From NCBI RefSeq assembly GCF_041296385.1, contig NC_091013.1:30389001-30453000 (forward strand): DNA of 64,000 nt. The letters are read 5' to 3'. Below the pieces are notes generated by a model that did no database searches, had not been told where the DNA came from, and saw nothing but the letters and a program-made list of their open reading frames with translations. Positions 46,910-59,569 of this stretch are shown here, one piece after another. The number at the start of each line of letters is the position of its first letter. Position 1 is the first letter of the stretch. Origin of the DNA: Aphelocoma coerulescens. Taxonomy: Eukaryota > Chordata > Aves > Passeriformes > Corvidae. A program made the translations under genes and the position numbers.

Positions 46910-49280
46910 CTGAAATTAAAGAAAACAAAAAATAATTCAGCATAATTACAAAGTCATTCCAGTTACATCAAGAAAGAAGACAATTTATGTAAGTATGAAG
47001 AAATACTGAGAGTTTTAAGTAACATTACATTTTAGGATTGCTACTTCTATGAAGTTAAGCTCTTTGATACATTTATGCTACAAAAGTCATTACTCTTATT
47101 AGCAACTGACCATGTAACCATCTTTAGAATTAATTAGTCAGTACACACTTATTTCCACTTATTTTTTTCCACATTGGACAGTGCTTAGCCATCAAGACAA
47201 GAAAATGAATTTTCAGACAGGGACATTCCAATAAAAGAAGGCCGTGACTGTGGAAGAGTCCATTACTGGCAGTTCCAGTCACAGCACTGGCAGTGGTACT
47301 TTGAGCTGATGGAGAAACTACCCGGAGGAAAGGAGGAAGGAAAAAAAATTTACAACATAACTCAATTTCAAAAGCAAAAGGCAAGCTTGATATTGGAGCA
47401 CTTTCCTTTGTCCCTAAAGTCTGACATAACTTATTTGAGAAAAAGAAGAAAGATTCACAGAAATAATCAGAAATAAAGCGTCATTACAATAATGATCCAC
47501 ACTACTGCTTGCTCTTTTAGCTGTGCAGGAAAGCAAGACTACTGCGCTGTAAGTGTTAAGGGACGTGACACTTCTTCAACAGACAAAAAAAATTCTCTCA
47601 ACCTCCACAGCTGTACTGACTAAAAACGAGCTTTTGTTCAGTCTTGTCTAGCTTACAAGACTTCCTGGAATTTTTTCACGGGGAAGAGGGGGGTGTTGAA
47701 CAAAACCACCTCATCTGTGAAAGGGGACATTTGATAATTCTTATTATTTGCTCTGGGTGCTATCTGGGAATTCACCCAAATCTTAAGTTTCAAAAGAGCA
47801 ATTTCTCATTTAGAGGAGCCAAAAGTTGCCTGAAGCAACCGAGATCCATAAATACCACTTCACCCTGACATCGGAGACCCCTGTTGCATCAAAGAGACAA
47901 GGAAGTGATCAGTGCCAGCTGCCTCGGTGACAGCGTCCAGACTGCAAGCCCAACTACTGGCAGAGCTGTCCTTCTTGGGAACTGAAGCGCAGCTGTCAAA
48001 GAGGCCTCTCACTACCTGAAAAAGTCTACTGTATTTCTGTGGTTCAGAGGGAAGTTCAGTGCCAGGCTGCAGCCCAGGGTAACAAACCCCTCTTCATCTG
48101 GAAGAGAATGCTCTTTGTTTCAGACGCTTCCCTGCTGGAAAGCCTCCCTTCAATAGCTGTTGATGTATTGTTAACAGGCCACTTCATTATGCTGCTGACA
48201 CCCTGGGGTATGATACCAGAGAAGTGCATTATTAATTGTTTTCGGGGTCAAGCTCCTGGTTCAGCAGTCACTTACTGCCATTGTTATTGATTACGCCCCA
48301 TTAGCAGGTTTTTCCAAGAGCACGAGCATGACAGGAGGAGACTGAGAACAGTTTGATTGCTGCTGCTCCACACCGACTGACACAGCTGGAAAGGAACTGA
48401 GCTGGCTCTTGGGAGAAAATCAAATCAGAGGCAACATCCAGTGCCCATTAGGATGCACCATGAAACCGAAGCAGCAGAAAGAGCTCTTGGTTCATATTCC
48501 CACCTGCAGGGCAGCAGGCTCACTGTATACTCCGCTGGCTGTGAATGCTACATGTCTTTCACCAGCTTTGGTGGAAGTTTCTATAGCCAAATCCATTTAA
48601 ATTACTTAAAACCTCTCAAAGGGCACCTGCCTAATGAAAACACACTTGATTCTGTAACTGTACTGCAGCAGATCTGAGATGGCATTAGGGAATTTCATGA
48701 GCTAAGGGGAATCAATGAATCATCCTGAAGGTAAAGACATGCCTCTGTTCCCAGATACTTCCCCAAAGCTCATCTGCTACCTGGGCTTCCTTTCTCCTCC
48801 CACTCTTTCCCCAGTCTCTAAAATCTAATTAAAGAGAGACTTTTTTCAATCTATTCCAGCATGTAAATTCGTCATGGTACAAGATCAGGGAAACCTGTTA
48901 GCAAAGAAAACAGTTGCTGGGGACAAGAATCCCTCTATTACCTAAAGGGTCTAATAGACCTGTTGAAATGTTACCAGCCCTCACTGCCCATATCAGCACC
49001 CTTCTGGAAGCTGCATCCATTACAGGAAGGAGACAGATGGGATTTGCACACTCTCCAGTTCCCAGCCCATCATCTCACCACAAAATCCCTCTCATCTTCA
49101 ATTTAACCCTGTAACTTGCCATCTATTTTGGTGCTTTGCCATCAAGTTCACCCTGAGAAACAGGTAAGACAGCTAGAAATAAAACCAACCAAACTTTAAA
49201 CCCAATAGCTACATGCACTGCAGTTCCCTTTCTCAGCCATCCTTTGTCCCAACTATTTGATTACTGCATTTGCTACTCAC
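46910..49280 (-). other. MAP4K4 intron
   Basis: Intron of 2.4 kb. The stretch 48,140-48,310 has an unusual concentration of homeodomain-type words (attattaattg, tgattacg, ccattag) and may be regulatory. No exon was seen. Confidence 0.8.
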
Positions 49281-49415
49281 CAACTTTATAGTGCACACAG
49301 CCTTCCAAGTCGCCCACCGTTGTCCAGCCCTGTTTCTTTTCTACTTCAGGATCGTTGTGAAGGATTTTATTTCTTAACCATGACAAATAGTAAACTCGCA
49401 ACTTGTTCTTCTTAC
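49281..49415 (-). CDS. MAP4K4: MAP4K4 exon (CNH domain)
   Basis: Encodes [20 protein letters not shown] and continues through [19 protein letters not shown]. The exon starts directly with GTAAGAAG after ...GGCCAG, so the acceptor AG is followed by a donor-like sequence. The reading frame requires the exon to begin here. Donor TTGGTGAGT. Confidence 0.95.
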
Positions 49416-49770
49416 CTGGCCACAAAATTAAAACAATGGTTTATCTCCATAGGAAGGTACTTGCAAAAAGCCCTACCCAGGCAAACAGAAAGCCCTGCAA
49501 AGCAAACCCAAACAACAATGACGGAGAAAATGCTGCAACCACAGACATCTCCCTTAGCTTTTACATCAGTAACAGCTTCACTCCAGACTCCACCCAGACA
49601 CACACTTTCCCGATAATCAATGACAGAGACACATGGCAATACTACACGAACATAAATGACAAACTCAAGGGAATAACTCTTCAGCTATCTGGTTCTCAGG
49701 ACCTAGACAACTTCCACTAGAACAGGGAATTCCCACAACAAAAGCACAAGAGAGTCATGCACTGAGATTA

Positions 49771-49804
<34 letters not shown>

Positions 49805-52800
49805 GCTGAGTCAGAATGGCTCTTTTTGACATAAAACTGTAGGAGAGCAGCAGGATGGAATATGAGACCTGAAACTTCATCTGCTTGCTAAAAGCTGATG
49901 ACTGCTTTGTCAGCAGCCCTTCCCTTGAACTGCAAGGGTGTAATACTTATCAGACTGCACACAGAAACTGTGAAATGTGTTTCTTCTCCACAGGTGAGAG
50001 AAGCTACCTGCCCGGGCTGCCCTATCTTCAACTGACAATGCATCTGCCACATCATCAAAATACACCTCAGTCTTTTAACTCTTGATAGGAGAAGGCATCT
50101 TTGAATGAATGCAAGGTTCATGACAAACTTTATCAGTGATTCTTTAACAACTAATGGCCCACAAAGCATTTGCTGAACTAGTGAGAAGATGGTCCTAAAT
50201 GCACATACACAAAGCTTGCATCCTCTTTTCTCCAGCTGCTTTGCTGCTTGAAACCATTACAGTTCCACAGATGAAGCTGTGGCTGAGGAAGGGAGATCAC
50301 CCCTGCTTTGACTAGGAGCTATTTAATAAGGCTCCATGAGGTCCTTGTGAAAGGAAAGGAAACAGGAGGTGCTCTCAGGGACCCTACTTGTCAGCAGGGT
50401 AGCTCCATGCTTGTTCTTCACCAGCCACAATGAAGTGCCACATGCCTGTCCAGTGTTTCTCAGCTGCTAGAGAAGTCACTGCAGTCACTGCTGGGCTGGC
50501 CAAGCGACACTGTACGGGTCTGTGCTGTCGAAAGCCACTTCCTATCAAGATGGTCCACCTGGCAGCCTGCCAGCCAGATCCAGCTATAGAGTTCAGCTAA
50601 ATGTCTTTAATTTGTCATTTAAGTTTTCACAGGATGCCTGCTGACAGATTAGTTCACAGGTGGCTGCTCAGGGGATACTGGCTGCAGCAGTGAGGCCCAG
50701 GCATCGAGACCATCCTGCTGTGCACAGCCAGTTCCACACTGAGCTAGCTGTGCTGGAGCTGGCACAGACCCCCTACCCTGATGGCAGGGGATCCCCAACA
50801 GAGGTAGGCTTGTCAGGAAAAGCATCTGCAGGGGCTGAGGCAGCAACATGGGGAAGCACAGCTTGCAAACAGGCTTCTCCAACGACTCCAGCACCACAAG
50901 CCATTGCATTAAAAATACACACAGTCTAAAAGATCTTTTTATGATTACTTGGATGGGAAAGGACAGGAGGAAAAGAAGAGGCAGTTTCAAAGTAAAAAAT
51001 CTGTTCACTGAGCTTAAATTTGAAGTGGAATTGGAAAGGTGATTGCAAATACTGGATCTGTCACTCAATTTTAAAAGCCCTTCTGTTCTGATGCTGTGCA
51101 ATGAAATGTGAAGTAACACTGCACCATCTTTTGTTTCTCTCCATTACAAATGGGACTATAGATTTGGCAGTAAATGAGTACCCTGATTTACTTCCTGACT
51201 TAATATTTATTAAGCCATGTTTCATAAAGGGGTAAAGCCCTACCACTCCTGTAGCTTTCTCAAGATTTGGAGGACTAGAGCAGGAAACAGTATTTCCAGA
51301 AGTCCCACATGTAAGGAAAGGTCCTTCCATGAAAACACTGCAAATTATAGCCACAAGGGCTCTTTTAAAAACACTGAAAAATAGGAAACATAGTTCATAT
51401 CAGAAGCTACTGCAGTTCTGGGCAAGGAAGAACTCAGAGGGCTCAGGGTCAGTATAATGTTCCAAATGCTTTTAAAACCATCGTGAGTCCCTGTTCACAA
51501 GGAGATAAATTCTGCCTCAGATTTTTCCATGGTTGTAGCTTCCCTAGTAGCTTAGTCAAACTTGAAGATTCAGAACAAACAGTACACATGGGAATTTCCC
51601 AGCACGTGGTTACATTTTTTCCTTTTGGTTCACATGATGTGCACCAGGGTATTTCTCTCCAACCAGAAATATTTTTCAAAACAACTGAGAAATATCTCAA
51701 GTGTGTTCCCATTGTGTTTTGGTGTCTAGACCACAAGGAAAAGTCACAAGACAGGAAATTCCTTTGCATTTCTGAAGCCTGACATGAAAAGAGCAAGACC
51801 AGTCAGCTATATAAACATGGCTATGCATGTATTTCAACAAGTCATGCTGCTCTTAATGTTCCCATTTGGAGTGCAGAGATCAGATCCTTCTCCTTGTAAA
51901 GCTCTACCAGTCAGTTTAAACAGCTCTCAGAAATCTGGTCGTTTTTATTTTTTGCAGGGGTCTAATCCTTATGACCACTGAATAAGAAAGAAAACTCTGC
52001 TCCAGCCATCAAATGAACTAATCAGACAATGAATTCTATGAGAACTCCCAGCTTGGATTCTCCCACAGACATAGTTTCAAAGGCAAAGTCCTTTTCCCTA
52101 TATTGAGTTTTTGTTTTTATTGTTACTGTGGTTTTTAATTATTGAGCAGGCAGATTCCAACCAGTTCTTCCACTTTGTCATCTCCTCCTACCTTCCTGGT
52201 GCCACCATCAGCCAGTTGGGCTGGCAAAACCCTCAGGGAGCCACAACTGGAGCGTGTTCTGTATGCACGTTGCCACTCTCTCCTCCAGCAGTTTTATGAC
52301 TCTGCACTGTATCACCTCAGCAGAAGAAACTATGTTTTTTGCCTCTCAACAGCATGAACTGAAGAACCAATCAACTACTCTTGCTTTACCTGCAAGGCTT
52401 TCTTGTACCATTTCTAGAAGGCTCAGTATCTCAGTATCAAAAGCTTTGTTGTCAAAAAGTTCTGTACTTCAAATATAAATTGGGTCAAGAATTGATATAA
52501 TGTTTTCAGACTCAAGAGTGTGTCTATTAAAAGCAAGTTTAGGTGACAATCCTCTTAAAATCCTAACACACTGCAGCTTCTTCGCACAACGCAGTGACAC
52601 CTTTCAAACCCTACCACCATCAGCACATCACTTCCCAAAAAACTCAGGGGAACATACGGCTGAGTGCACCACAGTGAGCTGAACAATGCTCCCAGCGAAG
52701 CTGCAGCAGTGCAGGGACAAAGCTCAGAGACAGTTCAATAACTAATCTGCCAAAACACACCATTTGCAGAAACATAACTTCATTCCAGCATTCCAGTTTT

Positions 52801-54579
52801 GTCTGGAGAGGTGAAGCAACTCATCACAAATAAAAAGATACTTAGGGAAGTACAGCATGAGAGTAAAAAACTGAGATGTGGAGCACAGAAGCCAAAAGCA
52901 GGATATAAGGGGAAGCTTGGGTATAACAGCATTATGGTTTCACTGAATATGCTCCCCCAGAGCCCTGCCTTTTACCGGGCAAGGATGCCTCTTCTGCCTC
53001 ATACTCCAGTAACCTCCCATAAAACACAGGAGATGGCACAGACACAAAGGCACAGAACAAAGATCAGCTGATTTCTTAAGGGTTAATGTAGCGTGTCTCC
53101 ACAGAGGAAGCAATAGTTTTGAAGGAAACAAAGAAAACGGATGTGTCAGGGTACTCCAGTTGTGACTGACACAAACATCAATAAACTTAAAACAATTATA
53201 CACAAGACTGAATCACGGACACTTGTGAATTGTGTAGCGTATGTTTCAAACCAACAGATTTTACACAAGTTGGATTATACAATGTTTTTGTTTACAAGGT
53301 CTGCTATAGTATAAAATCTATCAAATGGTGCCTTTCAAACAGCTTATATTTTAACATACAGCACTAGACATCAAAAGGACACACAGCAGGTTGTGTATTT
53401 TTAAATGCTGCCTGATTCATCTTTTTCTTTTTATAGATTTCACAGCATAGCTGTATCTGAGAATGCAGCAAGTGACAAACCAACAAAATTCAGTTGTTCC
53501 AGACAGAAACAAACCCCATGTTGATGACAGCAGTATGGGCATGGGTCTTTGGATCTTGGTAACACAACATGGCTAATGCATTAAATTCCACTAAATTGTC
53601 TACTGTGTGTCCTTTTGAACAAGTGTTGGGAGAGCCAGAGATCTCCTCCAGCAGACTCAGAGAGATTCTGGAGCCTCAACAAAGTTTAGGTGGGTCTGAA
53701 CAACAACAGCAAATCCTGTGAGAAACCTCATTTAACATCCTCTCCCTGTCAAACATAGCACAGCAAAGACTTATTTCCCAAACAAACCGAAACAAAAGGA
53801 AGGTAAATGGCAGAACAACACCAGTGAAGAAAGACTAACAATGCATCACATCAAATTGTCTAACAGCAGGTTAACCTTATGCCATAACTTTCTGGAGTCA
53901 AAGAGTCTGCAATCTCAAGCTTCATACAACATATTTCTCATCAGTACACACAAAACAAACACAAGCATCACCACTACCCTTCATCTCCCATTAATATGTC
54001 ATTCCCAAGTTGTACCCAGTGAGAGACCAGGCACCAATCTCCCTTCTTGCTCTCTGGTCATTTCCACACCGTGTACACACTGTACTCCTCTCTCTCACAC
54101 TTTTACTGCACATCACTCTTACTTCCCTATCTTGCAAGAGCTTTCCCCATTCTACAGATTCTAACACACAAGAAAAATGTCTTTAAACACAAGTAGCACA
54201 CTGTGTTTTGGTTAGAAAGAGGCCAGGTTGAAGGCAATCATGACAGAGGGAAAGAATGTCGTTTTCCCAAACTTCACAAAACATTAACTTCCAGCTCTCA
54301 AATACTGAACAAGGGAACAAAGCCACACATTTCCCCCAACTTGTGCAGCATTTTTAAATGTCACCCCACAGAAGGAAGGACAGGGAGCAACCAGGCATGG
54401 GTGTTGTGTGGAAAACGATTCACTTGCAGAAATAAACTGTACACTCAGAGAGGTGAAATGATGGAAAACCCACTGACTTCAGTCAGGACTTCCCCCTCAA
54501 TACACCGGCTGCCAAGAAAATCTTTCTGCCGTGCCATGCCAGATGGAGGAAAAATATAATGTTCAACAGTTAACTTTAC
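49416..54579 (-). other. MAP4K4 large intron
   Basis: Intron of 5.2 kb. It holds an A-run joined to a TA dinucleotide repeat (49,770-49,804) and several spurious open frames, including a 156-codon minus-strand one at 50,649-51,119. No supported extra exon. Confidence 0.8.
49770..49804. repeat. Poly(A) plus TA dinucleotide repeat
   Basis: About 19 A residues directly followed by eight TA units. Likely the tail of an old insertion or a simple microsatellite. Confidence 0.9.
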
Positions 54580-54723
54580 CAGAAATTGTCACCAAGACAT
54601 TCAGCCCTTCAAGTACATCCATTTGCTGGAATCGTCTTCGATTGATGAGTGGATAAACCTTCCCCTGACCACTTCTGTCTAGCAGCATCAGACCACTTTC
54701 AGTGCCCACCAACAAGTTCACTC
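54580..54723 (-). CDS. MAP4K4: MAP4K4 exon (CNH domain)
   Basis: Encodes [20 protein letters not shown] followed by [20 protein letters not shown] and LNVLVTIS. Matches human MAP4K4. Acceptor TTTTCTAG, donor CTGGTAAAG. Confidence 0.97.
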
Positions 54724-55776
54724 CTAGAAAAAACAAAGCCAGAGATCCAAGTTAGTAAGCACCTTTTCCACATATTCTGATGAACTGATGATTGATAGAG
54801 CAACTGATTTGTTTCAAGCAGGTCTAACCACTGCTGACTGGGTCTCAATTGCCTGCAGCCTAAGCTCTTACGATGCAGAGGCTCTCTACATTACCTGCCC
54901 ACAGCCACTATTGACACCAAACGGTGTCCAAGAGAGTAAGAGACTGGAAGACCACAGAGAGCTTTCTAGAGCACCAGTTCCCAAACAAAAAGGCATGCTA
55001 ATGTTGGAGGAAGAGTGAGGCACAAAGTAGTATGCAAGCCTGTGCTGTTAGGGGGGTGGTAGCAGGATGCTTTTGACATGGACATGGCAGTAAAAACAGT
55101 TCCCACCGGGAGAAACAGATTGTGGTGCAGCCCTCCTGTAAAAGGATAGGCACTGGGTTTGTTCCCAGCTTCACACCAATCTTTTCCATTTGAATGTTAA
55201 AACTAGAGGAACTACAGTAATCTCGTGTTTCCACAGGCTTCTCCTAAAGATCAAGCAAATATAGACGAGAGAAGTCAGTAGTCCAGTTTCTTTATACAAA
55301 GTTCCAAAGGCCCATTGGAACACTTTCCAAGAGACCATAAAACCTTACTATTTAAAATCAATTACTTTTTTTTACATCATAGATATATATGAGACTAAGT
55401 TTTAAATTCCTATTGTGTTATCACTCTTAAATTTTATAACTATTTATTTGCAATAGTGTTTAAGTCCAAAAGCTCACAAATTTTGCAGAGACAGTTCAAA
55501 TACACTACAGGAAATGGAAATCAAACCAAATGTATGACTCACTTTATTAGGCTTCCATATTGCAATCCCAATATAAAACTTGCCATGCTTTAGCGCAATA
55601 AAATAATGAAATAAGAAAAGCAAAATTCACACAAGATCATCATAGTTACACTGCTTAATGGTCTTAATCCCTAGTCAGACAACCCCCCCATACAACTATA
55701 CTGGTGCCAATGGACCATCTGGGCTGATCCCATAATGAACCTTTTCTGATAGAGCAGGTGTGCCCAGTGCCCAGAT

Positions 55777-55792
55777 GTGTGTGTGTGTGTGT
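55777..55792. repeat. TG dinucleotide microsatellite
   Basis: Eight uninterrupted TG units. Confidence 0.85.
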
Positions 55793-56272
55793 CTCAGTGC
55801 AGTCTGCACCTACAGCAGTGACATGCCTTCTTACAGTACTGAAAAAGGGCATTACTGCTCACCTAAACAACACCCTGGATACCAGGCATGGGAGTGGCTT
55901 GCAAAAAGGAAGGCCTGACCCAGGGGACACAAGGTATAACTGAAAGGGGAGAGAGTATTAGGGGGAAGCAGAGCTGCAGCCAGGAGGAAGTAATGATGGG
56001 GGCTGAGCTGCTGGTGCTGAAGCACTCTTAAAAGCCTTCAGGTGGATGAGAAAAAAATCATCATGCATCTCTCCATTTTCCTCTCTCTAGCCTTCTCAGT
56101 AAGAAAACTTTAGAGGTCCCAGCAGCCCCAAGGCATTTTTGCTTAGATTTACTCTTCTGCTACTTCTCCTGGGAGGCCTGTCACCCTCCAGGCTCTCCTT
56201 TAGCTGCTGACACCTCCTTCTTCCCTCTGCTGCCCACCTCTTGCCTCTGCATCCCCCACATGGTTTGCACTA

Positions 56273-56392
56273 ATCACAGAATCACCGGGAAGAGACCTTC
56301 AAGATCACTGAGTCCAACCCATGCCCCAACACCATCTCAACTAAACCAACAGCACTGAGTGACACATCCAAACTTTTTTTAAACACTAGCTG
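56273..56392 (-). mobile_element. CR1 LINE fragment
   Basis: Minus-oriented CR1: aatcacagaatcaccgggaa, ttcaagatcactgagtccaa, and a body with ctaaaccaacagcactgagt. About 120 bp. Confidence 0.85.
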
Positions 56393-58554
56393 GATCCCAT
56401 CCCACAGCCCCCATGGGCAATAGGCACTTCACCCAAGAGCATTTCACACAGACTGTCTCTCATACTGGGAGACATTCTCAGATTGAGAAGTGGCAGAAGG
56501 ATGCAGGGAGAGCTGGACACACACGAGTCAGGGCTTAGCACAGGCTGAAGCAGCGCCAAACCAGCCAAGGAAGTGCCCAGCAGCTGGTCTCCTTCCTGCA
56601 GCTCCAGTACCCACTGACTAAAGCTATAAGCTTCAACATGCATTTCTGCACTTTTTCCAGTGTGGGCTACAATTCAAAGCAAGCCATATGCAAACTGCTT
56701 CCTCAGGGTCCCTTCCCCTCTTTGCACAACAGGGCTCCACTGCTGCCGCCTCCACCCTCACCTCTCCTGCCGCTGCCTTTGTGGTGCAATTGTTTCTGCT
56801 TTGAGTTCTCATGCACACCTGTCCCCGACCCCTTCCCTTGGCTACATGTACTTGGAGATGAAACTAACAAGGTACTACGCTGGTGGCAAGTAGTGCTTGA
56901 ATTTTACAATGCGGACATCCTCCTTACTCACAGACAGCAGAGCTCTTCTACTGCCACCCTACAATTAAGCAGTTCTGGCTTTTTCAAACAAATGGAAATG
57001 CTTCCTGAAAAAGTACAGGCTGTCTGTGGAGGCTGGGTGTAAAAATCTATGTTACTGTATCCATGTCATTAACATTGACTTTCACCACTCAAAACTAGAA
57101 GACACAGTATCAGAGACCTAATGCAATTAGCAGCTTGCCAGATACTACTGGCATTACCACTGGTAAGGCTAATCAAATCAAAGCAAAGCAAGTCCCCCTC
57201 TTTTTGAATAAAAAGCATCACCATGAAATGGTTTAATTTTCTTAAGGGTAAAGGAAGTTAAACCTTACCAGAAAGTAAACATGTGTACCAACTTGTATCA
57301 CCATCAGTTTGGCCCTAAATGATCAACAAGGAAGGGCTGTGTTACAGCTGTAAAACACCTCTTTTAGGATTTTACACCTATTCTTTAAACTACCCTAACA
57401 GTCAGATGCATAGATCAAAGAAATATAAAACCATTAACATGAATTGCTACGGGCAAAACAAGGCAGATCAGAGAAATTATGAGTCATCTTTACTGACACC
57501 ATGTGATTTCTCTCTGATTTGCCCTCTCACAGCCTGAAAGTTTACATTTGCACAAGTCTTAACTTTATCAGACAATTTTTCACAGGAATTCAAGCAGAAA
57601 TAGTGTTGGGGTAAAATTTCTTACTAGTAAATTCTGGAAATAAAGAAAACAGCAGATAGGAAGACAAGGTGTTGGGAGAGCTATTTAATTGACACAGTTT
57701 TGCAGGCAAGAAGATTGGGACAACAGTACTGTTCTGAGAAACAGGAAATGCTGGAAATAACGCCAAAAGAGAACTAAAGCCTCCGAAAGAGCTATAAAAA
57801 TGTAAAAAAGAGAGGGGACTGTGTTACCTGTATAATAATCATGTGACTTAGGGCAATGGCTAATCCTCTTCTTCCTTAGTTTTTAAAATGAGCTGCATGT
57901 GCATTTACAGTCTGCCAAGTTTAGGGATACTAGATAATATGTATGTAACATACACAAGCATCAACTATTAACATTTAGATAATGAAAAAGTTCATGTACT
58001 CCCATAGATTCTGGCCAAGAAACCAACAACAGAGAAAAGCTTTCACTGGGTGTTGCAGCAGTGATTCCACACTGTAGCAGGCAACAGGCACTGCTCTAAG
58101 CCTGATGAAGTGTGGAATCCTGACTGTCTGACACCAACACAAATTATCCCTAGTGACAAGAAGACCAGACACACTTAGTCAGCTGACATCTCGTACCCAG
58201 CTTCTCTCTGCAGTAATCACTCTTAACAAAGCTAAGTCTCAGAATGGAAAATATTTCTTCTATCCTTTTCCCTCTTACTTCCTACATATACTGATGACTG
58301 AGGTGACAAGTCATCTTACGCAACACATCTTAATCAAGCCCTGAAACAGTACATTAGCAAGAGCCTGAAGAAGATGATTATTTTTCAGAAGAAATACTCT
58401 GTGTGCACCAGGTGTACACTGCAAGGACTACTATAAGCTCCCGAAAGCTGCAAGAGATGTACTAGGGCTCAGAGAGAGCTGAAAAGGACATCCTGATCAA
58501 CTGCATGAAGCCTCTCCCAGACAACTAGTGACAGGAAAAGAGGACACTGCCTCA

Positions 58555-58783
58555 AGCTGCGCCAAGGCAAGTTCAGGTTGGATACCAGGAAGAACTTTTT
58601 CACTGGTTAAGCATTGGAACAGGCTGCCAATGGAGGTGATAGAGTAATCATCCCTGCAAGAGTTCAAGAAACAACTGGATATAGTACATAGTGCCATGGT
58701 CTAGCTGATCTGGTGGTGTTAAGTCAAAGGCTGGACTTGATGATCTCAGAGGTCTTTTCCAACCCTAATGATTCTATGATTCT
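58555..58783 (+). mobile_element. CR1 LINE 3' fragment
   Basis: Plus-oriented CR1: aagttcaggttggataccag, cattggaacaggctgccaat, and the 3' end tcttttccaaccctaatgat followed by tctatgattct. Confidence 0.92.
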
Positions 58784-59010
58784 CAGTCTAAACTGTGCCA
58801 TCAGAAGCATGTATGTACCAGTGGGAAATTATATCAAACCAGAAAACACAATAATAATCAGGTCTTGCAACAAAAAAGATGTAAAAGCACTGAATAAATG
58901 CAGAGAAACAGCTACAGTTTTGGAGATACATTATCAAAGGCTGCAAGCTCCTACTGGCATGTCTACACTTCAGCAGTGCAGGAGGCAAAGGAAGAACACA
59001 TTTGCATTAC

Positions 59011-59181
59011 CCCATAAGGCCGCACACAGTATCTCAGAATTGAATCTCTTCTTGTATTTGCGAATCTCTGGTGTGTCACTCTGTGGCCGTGTATTTGTGG
59101 GATTCACATTGACAACTGATCCTTTCCGCGTAGGGTCTTGCCTTATTGCCTCTGATCTCATTGCTTCACTAGAAAATCCTA
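59011..59181 (-). CDS. MAP4K4: MAP4K4 exon (linker to start of CNH domain)
   Basis: Completes the Val codon and reads [20 protein letters not shown], then [20 protein letters not shown] and [17 protein letters not shown]. The last part opens the CNH domain. Human has SCDGMRPEAI where this copy has [10 protein letters not shown]. Acceptor TCTTCCAG, donor GGGGTAATG. Confidence 0.96.
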
Positions 59182-59451
59182 CTGGAAGAAAAAAACGTAA
59201 AGCGCATGTAATATCCCTCCAGTGCTAGACTCTGGCCATATATTCCCTACATCATACAACTCAAACCAGTAACTCAGAATACTGAGAAAGTCTTTCTTTT
59301 TTTAAGAAATGTAAATGGAAAAAGAAAATAAACTATGCAATCCATTGCAAAACAAATAAAAAGCATGATGGTAACATTCTTAAGTACTTTAAAGAGCCAC
59401 TGAAATCGCTGAACCCTTTTTTCAACTGTTGTCTTCAGCTACTTTACTTAC
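59182..59451 (-). other. MAP4K4 short intron
   Basis: Intron of 270 bp, donor GGGTAAGT, acceptor TCTTCCAG. Confidence 0.9.
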
Positions 59452-59569
59452 CCACAGAAGTCACAGTTGTCCCACTAGATGGAGAAATCTGTAGTAATCG
59501 GGGGTCTATAAAAGGTGTAAAGGAGGAGGAAGATTTGTGTTTCTGGAGTGTGTTACTAGCGGACTGAGT
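59452..59569 (-). CDS. MAP4K4: MAP4K4 exon (linker)
   Basis: Encodes [20 protein letters not shown], then [19 protein letters not shown]. This Ser-rich linker just before the CNH domain is strongly conserved with human. It is the exon to which the neighbouring cassette exon is spliced or skipped; phase 0 at its start allows either. Confidence 0.96.

Larger units (their letters stand above)
54724..59010 (-). other. MAP4K4 intron
   Basis: Intron of 4.3 kb containing two CR1 fragments (56,273-56,392 and 58,555-58,783) and a short TG repeat. No further exon was seen. Confidence 0.8.

Noticed and set aside
50649..51119. 156-codon minus-strand open frame in the large MAP4K4 intron
   Set aside because: No domain, no flanking splice sites in phase with the gene, and Leu/Ser/Cys-rich composition expected by chance.
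58713..59228. 171-codon plus-strand open frame
   Set aside because: Begins in a CR1 tail and continues antisense to a MAP4K4 exon.
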